From Streptomyces sp. HUAS 15-9 (lineage in GTDB: Bacteria; Actinomycetota; Actinomycetes; Streptomycetales; Streptomycetaceae): a DNA stretch of 64,000 bases. This document shows positions 23,099 to 31,123 of the stretch, one piece after another. The DNA is taken from contig NZ_CP106798.1 in NCBI RefSeq assembly GCF_025642155.1, positions 6,014,001 through 6,078,000 of the forward strand. The letters are read 5' to 3'. Both the position numbers and the translations under genes were made by a program. A model generated the notes under the pieces. The model had not been told where the DNA came from and searched no databases. It was given only the letters and a program-made list of their open reading frames with translations. How positions within the stretch are numbered: the first letter of the stretch is position 1; each line of letters starts with the position of its first letter.

Positions 23099-23785
23099 TC
23101 ACTGCCCCCTGACCCACCGGTACTGCAACTCCGGCCGCCCCACGGTCCCGTACTGCGGACTGCGCGCCGCCCGCCCCGCGTCCACCAGGTGCTCCAGATA
23201 GCGGCGGGCCGTGATGCGGGAGATGCCGACCACCTCGGCGACGCCGGCGGCCGTGAGTCCCTCCGCGCTGTCCCTCAGGGTCACCGTGACCCGCTCCAGC
23301 GTCGGCCCGCTCAACCCCTTCGGCAGTGCCGCGGGACCGGGTGCCCGGAGCGAGGCCAGCGCCCGGTCCACCTCGTCCTGGCCGCTCGCCTCGCCCACCG
23401 CCGCACGGAACTCGGCGTACCGCACCAGCCGGTCCCGCAACGTCGCGAAGGTGAACGGCTTCAGGACGTACTGCACGACTCCGAGCGAGACCCCCTCCCG
23501 GACCACGGTCAGATCCCGTGCCGACGTCACCGCGATGACATCGGCGTGATGCCCGGCCGCCCGCAGGGAGCGCGCGAACTGCAGACCGTGCACATCGGGC
23601 AGATGCAGATCGAGAAGGAGCAGGTCCACCGGCGTACGGTCCAGGAGACGCCGTGCCTCCGCCCCCGTGTGCGCCTTGCCCACGGCGACGAACCCCGGCA
23701 CCCGGCCGACGTACGTCACATGCGCGTCCGCCGCCACCGGGTCGTCCTCCACCACCAGGACGCGGATGGACTGCTCGTTCGTCAT
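23099..23785 (-). CDS. CitB/DcuR-type response regulator
   Basis: A 228-residue two-component regulator. The receiver domain (about residues 8-125) has IRVLVVEDDPVAADAHVTYV, the phosphoacceptor Asp in VDLLLLDLHLPDVHGLQFAR, a VTSARD strand and the switch Lys in VQYVLKPFTFATLRDRL. The C-terminal half has a helix-turn-helix, GLTAAGVAEVVGISRITARR, followed by YLEHLVDAGRAARSPQYG. The architecture matches CitB/DpiA/DcuR regulators of carboxylate uptake. It overlaps the sensor gene by 4 bp. The adjacent dicarboxylate carrier (25600-26991) is the obvious target. Confidence 0.93.
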   Translation of the reverse strand: MTNEQSIRVLVVEDDPVAADAHVTYVGRVPGFVAVGKAHTGAEARRLLDRTPVDLLLLDLHLPDVHGLQFARSLRAAGHHADVIAVTSARDLTVVREGVSLGVVQYVLKPFTFATLRDRLVRYAEFRAAVGEASGQDEVDRALASLRAPGPAALPKGLSGPTLERVTVTLRDSAEGLTAAGVAEVVGISRITARRYLEHLVDAGRAARSPQYGTVGRPELQYRWVRGQ

Positions 23786-25461
23786 ACGTCGCCTCCAGAC
23801 ACCGGGGACGGCCCGGCCGGCGTGTGCAACGGCAACCGCACCTCGAACTCCGCTCCACCACCGTCGGCCTCCGCCACCGTCAGCGTCCCCTGCTGACGGT
23901 GCACGGCCTGCCGGACCAGGGCCAGACCGAGCCCGCGCCCGCCCGGTCCCGCCGGCTTGGTGGTGAACCCCCGCTGGAATACCAGTTCCGCATGGGCCGG
24001 ATCCACACCGGTGCCGGTGTCCGCCACCCGCAGGACGAGTTCCCCGCTCGTCTCGCTCTCCCCGCCCACCCCGCCTTCCGTGTACGCCGTCACCGTCACC
24101 CGCGCCCCGACGCTGCCCTGCGCCGCGTCCACCGCGTTGTCGATCAGGTTGCCGAGGATGGTGACCAGATCGCGGGCCGGGAGGCCGGGCGGGAGCACCC
24201 CGTCGTCCAGTCGGCTGTCCTCGGAGAGGACCAGTTCCACGCCCCGCTCGTTCGCCTGCGCCGTCTTGCCGAGCAGCAGGGCGGCCAGGACCGGCTCGCT
24301 CACCGCCGCCACCACCTGGTCCGTCAGCGCCTGCGCCAGTTCCAGTTCCGCCGTGGCGAAGTCGACCGCCTCCTGAGCGCGGCCCAGTTCGATCAGGGAG
24401 ACGACCGTGTGCAGCCGGTTCGCCGCCTCGTGCGCCTGGGAGCGCAGCGCCTGTGTGAAACCGCGTTCGGAGTCCAGCTCGCCCATCAGGGACTGGAGTT
24501 CGGTCACGTCCCGGAGGGTCACGACCGTGCCGCGGCGCTCGCCGCCCGACACCGGTGAGGTGTTCACCACCAGCACCCGGTCCGCCGTCAGATGCACCTC
24601 GTCCACCCGGGGTTCGGAGGCCAGCAGCGCACCCGTCAGCGGGGCCGGCAGCCCGAGTCGCGCCACCGACGTGCCGATCACGTCCTTCTCTGTCGGCACG
24701 CCCAGCAGCTCCCGGCCGCCGTCGTTGATCAGCGCCACCCGGTACTGGCCGTCGAGCATCAACAGCCCCTCGCGCACCGCGTGCAGCGTGGCCTCGTGGT
24801 AGTCGTGCACCTGGCTGAGCTCGGTCGCGTTCATGCCGTGGGTGTGGCGGCGCAGCCGGGCGTTGACGACGTACGTACCGACCGCGCCCAGCAGCAGGGC
24901 GCCGCCGGCCACCGCGAGCAGCGCCGTGACCTGGCCCCGCACCCGCTTGCTGATCGCCTCGACCTTGATGCCGGCGCTGACCAGGCCGATGACGCGGCCG
25001 TTCTCCTCCACGGGCGTGACCGCCCGGACGGAGGGGCCGAGGGTGCCGGTGTACGTCTCGGTGAAGGTGCGGCCGTGCTGGGCGGGGCCGATACGGCCGA
25101 GGAAGTGCCTGCCGATCTGCTTCTCGTCGGGGTGCGTCCAGCGGATGCCGGACGGGTTCATGATCGTCACGAAGTCGACGTCCGCGTCCCGCATCACCTG
25201 GAGGGCATACGGCTGCAGCCGGAGGGTGGGGTCGGCGGTGTGGATGGCCGAGCGGACCGAGGGGGAGTCCGCGATCGAGCGGGCCACGGCCGTGGCGTGC
25301 CGGGCCGCCGCGTCCTCGGCCTGTCGCTGGTCGCTGACGTAGGTGAACAGCGCGTACCCGGCCACGAGCACCGCTATCAGCACGGCCTGCATGGCGAAGA
25401 GCTGGCCGGCCAGGCTGCGGGGACGGGGGACGGACGGGAAGCGCATGTCGTCAGTGTGCAT
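23782..25461 (-). CDS. CitA/DcuS-type sensor histidine kinase
   Basis: A 559-residue membrane sensor. Two transmembrane helices (about residues 18-38 and 178-200) flank a periplasmic PAS/sCache domain (residues 40-175, with VDFVTIMNPSGIRWTHPDEK and GHFLGRIGPAQHGR-like segments). A cytosolic PAS domain follows (LLMLDGQYRVALINDGGREL), then the dimerisation helix with LRSQAHEAANRLHTVVSLIE (His acceptor) and the ATPase domain with ILGNLIDNAVDAAQG, VADTGTGVDPAHAELVF and GPGGRGLGLALVRQAVH. The family senses citrate, malate, fumarate or similar di- and tricarboxylates outside the cell. The ATG at 25461 is used. It forms an operon with the response regulator and is divergent from the carrier gene. 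Confidence 0.92.
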   Translation of the reverse strand: MHTDDMRFPSVPRPRSLAGQLFAMQAVLIAVLVAGYALFTYVSDQRQAEDAAARHATAVARSIADSPSVRSAIHTADPTLRLQPYALQVMRDADVDFVTIMNPSGIRWTHPDEKQIGRHFLGRIGPAQHGRTFTETYTGTLGPSVRAVTPVEENGRVIGLVSAGIKVEAISKRVRGQVTALLAVAGGALLLGAVGTYVVNARLRRHTHGMNATELSQVHDYHEATLHAVREGLLMLDGQYRVALINDGGRELLGVPTEKDVIGTSVARLGLPAPLTGALLASEPRVDEVHLTADRVLVVNTSPVSGGERRGTVVTLRDVTELQSLMGELDSERGFTQALRSQAHEAANRLHTVVSLIELGRAQEAVDFATAELELAQALTDQVVAAVSEPVLAALLLGKTAQANERGVELVLSEDSRLDDGVLPPGLPARDLVTILGNLIDNAVDAAQGSVGARVTVTAYTEGGVGGESETSGELVLRVADTGTGVDPAHAELVFQRGFTTKPAGPGGRGLGLALVRQAVHRQQGTLTVAEADGGGAEFEVRLPLHTPAGPSPVSGGDV

Positions 25462-25498
25462 CCGCGGTTAAGCGTGAACTAAATGAACGGAAGGGTGA

Positions 25499-25515
25499 CC
25501 GCCCTCACAGGGCGG
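25499..25515. promoter_or_regulatory. Inverted repeat between the sensor kinase and carrier genes
   Basis: CCGCCCT (25499-25505) and AGGGCGG (25509-25515) form a perfect 7-bp dyad with a 3-bp spacer. An A/T-rich stretch (GAACTAAATGAAC, 25474-25490) lies beside it. CitB-type regulators bind A/T-rich sites, so the nearby stretch is the likelier target; the dyad may be another site or a structural element. Confidence 0.35.
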
Positions 25516-25599
25516 GAGATAGTCACGGCATTCCCCATAACCCCCGGACGTGAGCCGCACGCCGGTGTGTTGCCGACGAAGACGTCAAGGAGGGCAGCC

Positions 25600-26991
25600 G
25601 TGGCCGCCAGTACCCCCGATACGGCACCAGCCGTACCCGCCGTGAAGCGGGACCGCACCCACTATCTGTACATCGCCGTCATCGCGGCGGTCGCGCTCGG
25701 CATCGCCGTGGGGCTCATCTGGCCCGACCTCGGGGTCGAGCTCAAGCCCCTCGGTACGGGCTTTGTGAACCTCATCAAGATGATGATCTCGCCGATCATC
25801 TTCTGCACGATCGTGCTCGGGATCGGGTCCGTCCGCAAGGCCGCCAAGGTCGGCGCCGTCGGCGGTATCGCCCTCGGCTACTTCCTCGTCATGTCGCTGG
25901 TCGCGCTGAGCATCGGGCTCGTCGTCGGCAACGTCCTGCACCCGGGCGACGGGCTGCACCTGACCGACGCGCTCAAGGCGACCGGGCACGACCAGGTGTC
26001 CGCGGACGCGCTGCCGCCCGTCGAGTTCGTGCTGTCGATCATCCCGGTGACCTTCGTCTCCGCCTTCACCGAGGGACAGGTCCTGCAGACCCTGCTCGTG
26101 GCGCTGCTCACCGGGTTCGCGCTGCAGGCCATGGGGCCGGTCGGCCGGCCGGTGCTGCGTGGCATCGAGCACATCCAGCGGCTCGTGTTCCGCATCCTCG
26201 CCATGGTGATGTGGGCCGCCCCGATCGGTGCCTTCGGCGCCATCGCGGCCGTGGTCGGCTCCGCCGGCCTGGATGCGCTCAAGAGCCTCGCCGTGCTGAT
26301 GCTCGGCTTCTACGTGACCTGCTTCCTGTTCGTCTTCATCGTGCTCGCCGCGCTTCTGCGCGCCGTCTCCGGGCTGAACATCTTCTCGCTGTTCAAGTAC
26401 CTGGGCCGGGAGTTCCTGCTGATCCTGTCCACCTCCTCCTCCGAGTCCGCGCTGCCTCGGCTCATCGCGAAGATGGAGCACCTGGGCGTCAGCAAGGCCG
26501 TCGTCGGCATCACCGTGCCGACCGGCTACTCCTTCAACCTCGACGGCACCATGATCTACATGACCATGGCGTCGCTCTACATCGCCGACGCGCTCGGTAC
26601 GCCGATGTCGATCGGCACGCAGATCCCGCTGCTGCTCTTCCTGCTCCTCGCCTCCAAGGGCGCGGCGGGCGTCAGCGGCGCGGGGCTCGCGACCCTTGCC
26701 GGTGGTCTGCAGTCGCACAAGCCCGCGCTCGTCGACGGCGTCGGCCTGATCGTCGGCATCGACCGCTTCATGAGCGAGGCCCGGGCCCTGACGAACTTCG
26801 CGGGCAACTCCGTCGCGACGGTGCTGATCGGCACCTGGACCAAGGAGATCGACAAGGACCGCGTCAAGCAGGTGCTCGCCCGCGAGCTGCCGTTCGACGA
26901 GACGACCCTGCTGGACGAGAACGAGGCCACCGCGGCCCCCGAGCCGACCGAGCCGACCGAGGACGGCGAGAAGGAACTCGCGAAGGCCTGA
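25600..26991 (+). CDS. dctA: C4-dicarboxylate:cation symporter
   Basis: A 463-residue member of the dicarboxylate/amino acid:cation symporter family. Recognisable segments are HYLYIAVIAAVALGIAVGLI, FVNLIKMMISPIIFCTIVLG, the serine-rich re-entrant loop FLLILSTSSSESALPRLIAK, TGYSFNLDGTMIYMTMASLY, and GIDRFMSEARALTNFAGNSV. These carry the substrate- and cation-binding positions of DctA-like carriers for succinate, fumarate and malate. The GTG at 25600 has AAGGAGGG 5 bp upstream, a better start than the in-frame ATG at 25483. An acidic tail (EPTEPTEDGEKELAKA) ends the protein. It is divergent from a CitA/CitB pair that should control it. Confidence 0.93.
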   Translation: MAASTPDTAPAVPAVKRDRTHYLYIAVIAAVALGIAVGLIWPDLGVELKPLGTGFVNLIKMMISPIIFCTIVLGIGSVRKAAKVGAVGGIALGYFLVMSLVALSIGLVVGNVLHPGDGLHLTDALKATGHDQVSADALPPVEFVLSIIPVTFVSAFTEGQVLQTLLVALLTGFALQAMGPVGRPVLRGIEHIQRLVFRILAMVMWAAPIGAFGAIAAVVGSAGLDALKSLAVLMLGFYVTCFLFVFIVLAALLRAVSGLNIFSLFKYLGREFLLILSTSSSESALPRLIAKMEHLGVSKAVVGITVPTGYSFNLDGTMIYMTMASLYIADALGTPMSIGTQIPLLLFLLLASKGAAGVSGAGLATLAGGLQSHKPALVDGVGLIVGIDRFMSEARALTNFAGNSVATVLIGTWTKEIDKDRVKQVLARELPFDETTLLDENEATAAPEPTEPTEDGEKELAKA

Positions 26992-27000
26992 ACGGGCCCT

Positions 27001-27064
27001 CTTCCGACGCCCCTTCCGATGCCCGACGTCCCTTCCGACGTCCCTTCCGACCGCCGGGCGCCCG
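27001..27064. repeat. Short CCCTTCCGACG-type repeats after dctA
   Basis: CTTCCGA recurs four times between 27001 and 27051 (variants of CCCTTCCGACGT). It is followed by CCGGGCGCCCGG, itself palindromic, at about 27053, and again at about 27082. Part of the dctA 3' region; possibly structural. Confidence 0.45.
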
Positions 27065-27103
27065 GCCCTGCCTGAACCCGGGCCGGGCGCCCGGTCCACC
27101 GCC

Positions 27104-27150
27104 CCGGGCGGCTGAGTCTCCCCCCGAAGCTCAGCCGCCCGGCTTCTGTT
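27104..27150 (+). terminator. Terminator after dctA
   Basis: CCGGGCGGCTGAG (27104-27116) pairs perfectly with CTCAGCCGCCCGG (27130-27142) and is followed by the pyrimidine-rich CTTCTGTTT. It also lies just beyond the stop of the convergent TetR gene, so it may serve both. Confidence 0.65.
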
Positions 27151-27177
27151 TCCGGCGTCAACTCGCCCACTACGGCG

Positions 27178-27807
27178 TCAACTCACCCACCCCGGCGTCT
27201 GCTCGCTCAGCTTCGCCACCAGCGCGGTGGCCAGGGAGGCGGGCACGCCCGACGCGGCCAGTACGGCGACCGCGGCGGAGCGGCCCGCCTCCTGTGCCGC
27301 CAGCAGGTCGTCGTTCACCGCCTCCATCACCGCGAACAGCATCTGTTCATGCACGTACGCCAGCGCCGGAGCCGGCAGCGGCGAGCTGAACGTCCCCTGC
27401 TCCAGGCCCTGCCGCAGCACCTCGGCACAGGCTTCGCGGACCGGCGTGAGGCGCTCGCGGATGCCCTGCACGGTGACCGTACGCTGGGCCAGCGCGACCA
27501 GCAGCCGGTAGCGGTCGGCGATCTCCCAGACCGCGAGCACCGACCGGGCCACGGCCTCCGCCGGGTCGTCGACCCCCTCGCGTCCCGCCGCGTGCGCGGC
27601 CGCCAGCGCCTCCACCGCCCCGTCGACCAGTGTGCCGATCAAGGCCTCGCGGCTGGGGAAGTGCCCGTACACCGTCCGCCGTACGACCCCCGCGGCGCGC
27701 GCGATCTGGTCCATGGAGGCGTCGGGGTCGCGCAGCAGCTCGGCGAGGGCGACGTCGAGGATGCGGCGCCGGTTGGCGTCGGCGCGAGAGCTGTTACCCG
27801 TGGTCAT
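27178..27807 (-). CDS. TetR family repressor of the adjacent DHA2 exporter
   Basis: A 209-residue TetR protein. DNA-binding domain: SSRADANRRRILDVALAELL, then SMDQIARAAGVVRRTVYGHF and PSREALIGTLV (about residues 5-60). The C-terminal ligand-binding domain is all-helical. The ATG at 27807 gives MTTGNSSRADANRRR; an ATG three codons upstream (27816) is possible. It is divergent from the DHA2 exporter at 27993. The shared region contains three tandem TTGCAC...GTGCAA palindromes, a classic TetR repressor/exporter arrangement. The inducing compound is unknown. Confidence 0.9.
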   Translation of the reverse strand: MTTGNSSRADANRRRILDVALAELLRDPDASMDQIARAAGVVRRTVYGHFPSREALIGTLVDGAVEALAAAHAAGREGVDDPAEAVARSVLAVWEIADRYRLLVALAQRTVTVQGIRERLTPVREACAEVLRQGLEQGTFSSPLPAPALAYVHEQMLFAVMEAVNDDLLAAQEAGRSAAVAVLAASGVPASLATALVAKLSEQTPGWVS

Positions 27808-27873
27808 GGCTGCCATTCTGCCTGCCCCGCGGAGGGCCTCACGGTCCGTCCGCAAGGGCTTCACCTCCTCCAT

Positions 27874-27937
27874 TTGCACAACGCTGTGCAGTAGCCGTAC
27901 ATTGCACATCGTTGTGCAATTGCACGCCACTGTGCAA
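27874..27937. promoter_or_regulatory. Three tandem 18-bp TetR operators
   Basis: TTGCACAACGCTGTGCAG (27874-27891), TTGCACATCGTTGTGCAA (27902-27919) and TTGCACGCCACTGTGCAA (27920-27937) share TTGCAC-N6-GTGCAA. Sites 2 and 3 abut (18 bp centre to centre) and sites 1 and 2 are 28 bp apart. They sit between the divergent TetR and exporter genes. Confidence 0.85.
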
Positions 27938-27992
27938 GTCCGGTCGTGTGCATCTGTCCCGTGTGGATCTGTGAGGAAGGCGACCCCTGCTC

Positions 27993-29666
27993 ATGCGACT
28001 CGTCATGAACGAACCGGTCGAAAGGACGGACCGCCCCTATACCCGGCGCTGGTGGGCCCTGCTGGTGCTCTGCCTGAGCCTGCTGATCATCGTGATGGCC
28101 AACACCGCCCTCACGGTCGCGGCCCCCGACATGACCGAGGACCTCGGTCTGTCCAGCGCCGACCTGCAGTGGGTGATCGACGGCTACACGGTCCCGTACG
28201 CCGCGCTGATGCTGCTGCTCGGCGCGATCGGCGACAAGTACAGCCGGCGCGGCGCGCTGATCCTCGGGCTCGTGGTCTTCGGGGGCGGGGCCGTCTCCGG
28301 TTACCTCGCCGACAGTTCCACCGCCGTCATCGCGGCCCGTGCCGTGATGGGCGTCGGCGCCGCGCTGATCATGCCCGCCACGCTCTCCCTGCTCGCCGCG
28401 ACCTTCCCGCGCGCCGAGCGGGCCAAGGCCATCACCCTGTGGACGGCGACCGCGGGACTCGCCATCGCGGCCGGTCCGGTCGTCGCGGGCGCACTGCTGC
28501 GCGACCACGGCTGGTCGTCGACCTTCCTGATCAACGTGCCCATCGCCGCGGTCGCGATCGTCGGTGCCCTCGTCCTCGTGCCGCCGTCCAAGGCCGGTCA
28601 CCACGACCGGATCGACTACGTCGGCGGGCTGCTGTCGGTGCTGTGGGTCGGCTCGCTGGTCTACATGATCATCGAGGGGCCGCACTTCGGCTGGGGCGTG
28701 AAGGCCGTGAGCGCCGCGGTCGCCGCGGGTGTCGGCCTGGTGGCCTTCGTCGTGTGGGAACTGCGCCACCCGCGTCCGGTGCTGGACGTGCGCCGCTTCG
28801 CCGATCGCCGGTTCGCGGGCTCCAATCTCGCGGTCGCCCTCTTCTTCCTGGCCGTCTTCGGCGCCTTTTACTACCTCACCCAGCACCTCCAGTTCGTGCT
28901 CGGCTACGACGCGCTCGGCACCGGTCTGCGCATGCTCCCGCTCGCGGGCGCCGTCTTCGTCGGCTCGGCGCTGACCGGCTGGCTCACCCCGCGCGTCGGC
29001 ATGAAGTGGACGGTCACCGCGGGCATGGTCGGCGGCACGACCGCGCTGGCCCTGCTGACCCGGGTGGACGCGTCGTCGTCGTACGGTGATCTCGTCGCCC
29101 CGCTCATCGTGCTCGGCCTGGCCATCGGGCTCGCCCTCTCGCCCTGCACGGACGCGATCATGGGCGCCTTCCCGGAGTCCGAACTGGGCGTCGGCGGCGC
29201 GGTGAACGACACCTCGCTGGAGCTCGGCGGCTCGCTCGGCATCGCGATCCTCGGCTCGCTGCTGTCGACGTCGTACGGCAACCACCTCACCGACGCCACC
29301 GCGGGCAGCGGGCTCCCGGCGGACGCCCTGACCACCGCCCAGGACTCGGTCGGCGCCGGCTACGCGGTCGCGCAGGGCATCGGCGGGAAGGCGCGCCGAC
29401 TCGCGGCGCAGGCGGCCGAGGCGACCGACCCGCAACAGGCCGCGAAGCTGAAGGAACAATCGGCCCAACTGGCCACGGGAGCGCACCAGATGGCCGACGC
29501 GGTCGGCTCCGCCTTCTCGGACGCGGTGGCCCACACGAGTTTGGTCGGCGCGGTGGTCCTGGGCGTCGGCACGATCCTGGTGGCCTTCCTGCTCCCCCGC
29601 CAAGAGTCGGCTGTTCCGGCGGTACGGGAAGAGGAGCGGGAACTGGTGGACAGCGCGGCTGGTTGA
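27993..29666 (+). CDS. DHA2-family (EmrB/QacA-type) drug exporter
   Basis: A 557-residue major facilitator protein with 14 predicted helices. The N-terminus reads WWALLVLCLSLLIIVMANTA with the family's ALTVAAPDMTEDLGLSSADL, then DGYTVPYAALMLLLGAIGDK and RRGALILGL (motif A), and later GLAIAAGPVVAGALLRDHGW (motif C region). A long extracellular or cytoplasmic loop (AQAAEATDPQQAAKLKEQSA) precedes the last helix. Proton-driven efflux of hydrophobic compounds is the family role. The ATG at 27993 follows GAGGAAGG (12 bp); another ATG lies at 28005. It is governed by the divergent TetR gene. Its 3' end is followed directly by a TnpB element. Confidence 0.92.
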   Translation: MRLVMNEPVERTDRPYTRRWWALLVLCLSLLIIVMANTALTVAAPDMTEDLGLSSADLQWVIDGYTVPYAALMLLLGAIGDKYSRRGALILGLVVFGGGAVSGYLADSSTAVIAARAVMGVGAALIMPATLSLLAATFPRAERAKAITLWTATAGLAIAAGPVVAGALLRDHGWSSTFLINVPIAAVAIVGALVLVPPSKAGHHDRIDYVGGLLSVLWVGSLVYMIIEGPHFGWGVKAVSAAVAAGVGLVAFVVWELRHPRPVLDVRRFADRRFAGSNLAVALFFLAVFGAFYYLTQHLQFVLGYDALGTGLRMLPLAGAVFVGSALTGWLTPRVGMKWTVTAGMVGGTTALALLTRVDASSSYGDLVAPLIVLGLAIGLALSPCTDAIMGAFPESELGVGGAVNDTSLELGGSLGIAILGSLLSTSYGNHLTDATAGSGLPADALTTAQDSVGAGYAVAQGIGGKARRLAAQAAEATDPQQAAKLKEQSAQLATGAHQMADAVGSAFSDAVAHTSLVGAVVLGVGTILVAFLLPRQESAVPAVREEERELVDSAAG

Positions 29667-29764
29667 CCCGCGCACCCGTTGCGGAACGCCCGCATGGCCT
29701 GCCTGGTGGAGTCAGGGATCGAACGTCTGTACTTACGTTCCCTGGTTGGGGTGGCGGAGGCGGG

Positions 29765-30999
29765 ATGAGGGTGCGGGTGTTCGTTTGGCGTACGTACGGT
29801 CTGGTGGTGAAGGAAGAGGACGGGGTGGGGCATGTTCGGTACACCTACCGGCTGCGGGTGTCGGCAACGGCCCGGGCGGGGCTGCTGGGGAGTGGGACCG
29901 GTGCCGGTGGGTGTGGAACGAGTGCGTGGCTCGCTCCAAGAAGGCCCATGCGGAGGGCGAGGAGTGCGGTGCGGCACGGCTGGATCGGATGTTGACCGAG
30001 GCCCGCGCGGTCACACCGTGGCTGGCCGAGGGGGCCAGCGTGCCGCAGCAGCAACTGATCCGTGACTTCGGCAAGTCCCGGGCGAAAGCGCTCAAGGACA
30101 TCAGGGAACGGCTGCCGGTGAAGCAGCGGGCGGGGATGCCAGGCTACAAGAAGAAGCATGAGGCTGATCCGAGTCTGAATTACACGCGGCGCAATTTCCG
30201 GCTCAGGGACGGGCGGCTCCACCTGGCAGGCGGGATCGTGCTGAGGGTGGTGTGGTCGCGGGAGTTGCCTGTCGAGCCCTCGTCAGTGCGGGTGTTCCGG
30301 GACGGGGTTGGTGACTGGTACGCCTCCTTCGTCGTCCCTGTTCGTGTCGAGCCGCTGCCGAAAACCGGCCGAGTGGTCGGTGTGGACTGGGGCGTGAAGG
30401 AGATCGCGACCACCACGTCTGATACCCACGACCAGCCCCACCCCGAGCACGGCAAGAAGGCGAAGGCGAAGCTGTCGCGATATGACCGGATGATGGCCCG
30501 CCGCAGGCCGAAGAATGGGCGGGCCGCGTCGAAGGGGTATCGGGAGGCGAAGAAGTGGCGGGCGAAGACCTACCAGAAGATTGCCCGCCAGCGGCAGGAC
30601 GGGGCCCGCAAGTGGGCGAAGAAGGTGGTGCGGGACCATGACTCGATCGCGGTGGAGGACTTCAAGCCGAAGTTCCTTGCGAAGACGTCGATGGCGCGCA
30701 AGGCGGCGGATGCCGCGATCGGCGTGACGAAGAAGGCCCTGTTGGACATGGGCCGCAAGCACGGGCGGGACGTGCGTCTGGTGCATCCCGCGCACACCAC
30801 CATGGACTGCGGACGGTGCGGAGCGAGAACCAAGCACGCACTTCCGCTGTCGGAACGCACCTACACTTGCACCGCGTGCGGATCCGTCTCTCCAAGGGAC
30901 AAGAACTCCGCGCGTGTGATGCTCGTCCGGGCTGGTCTGGCCCCGGCTGGTGTGGATGGCGTAAGGCCTCTTGGAGCGCTGCTCCAAGAGGCGGCCTGA
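29765..30999 (+). pseudogene. tnpB: TnpB RNA-guided nuclease gene with a frameshift
   Basis: From 29765 the frame reads HVRYTYRLRVSATARAGLLG, the usual TnpB N-terminus; family-like sequence then continues one frame over (GEWDRCRWVWNECVARSKKA). One G appears to be missing in the run at 29888-29890. Downstream everything is intact: GRVVGVDWGVKEIATTTS (RuvC Asp), HDSIAVEDFKPKFLAKTSMA (RuvC Glu), a zinc finger CGRCGARTKHALPLSERTYT with CTACG, and RDKNSARVM (RuvC Asp). About 400 residues if repaired. Such proteins use a guide RNA from the element's right end to cut DNA. The frame loss inactivates it if real; a sequencing error in a G-run is equally likely. Confidence 0.75.
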
Positions 31000-31037
31000 G
31001 CCAGGAATCCCCTTCCCCCCGGGAGGGGAGCAGTCAA
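30966..31037 (+). ncRNA. Candidate omega (guide-scaffold) RNA of the TnpB element
   Basis: The 3' end of tnpB and the bases beyond form two stems: GCCTCTTGGAGC (30966-30977) with GCTCCAAGAGGC (30981-30992), a perfect 12-bp stem, and CCCCT (31009-31013) with AGGGG (31024-31028) plus CCC/GGG inside. Omega RNAs in this family span the tnpB 3' end and the right end, and the bases after the right end act as guide. Here those would begin near 31038. Structure is seen; function is inferred. Confidence 0.5.
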
Positions 31038-31040
31038 TAA

Positions 31041-31080
31041 CGTGCCGTGCCGGACCAGCCGGAACGGCACGTTCATATTT
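31041..31080 (+). terminator. Intrinsic terminator after the TnpB element
   Basis: CGTGCCGT (31041-31048) and CCGG (31050-31053) pair with CCGG (31059-31062) and ACGGCACG (31064-31071), followed by TTCATATTTTT. It lies just outside the predicted right end of the element and may be the original terminator of the DHA2 exporter gene. Confidence 0.7.
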
Positions 31081-31123
31081 TTGCGTGTTCGTTTGCTCGT
31101 ATGTATGCATGGAGGCACGGGGG

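Larger units (their letters stand above)
29700..31037 (+). mobile_element. IS605/IS1341-type element carrying tnpB only
   Basis: The element contains a tnpB gene without tnpA. At its left side, AGGG and GAACG (29714-29725) pair with CGTTCCCTG (29736-29744) as an imperfect subterminal hairpin. At its right side two hairpins (30966-30992 and 31009-31028) precede AGTCAA at 31032-31037, which resembles the right ends of such elements in Streptomyces. Boundaries are approximate. With no transposase of the Y1 type, it would depend on a TnpA elsewhere. It sits between the DHA2 exporter gene and a terminator hairpin. Confidence 0.6.

Noticed and set aside
29700..31037. Complete IS605 element with tnpA
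   Set aside because: No Y1-type TnpA reading frame is found on either side; only tnpB is present.
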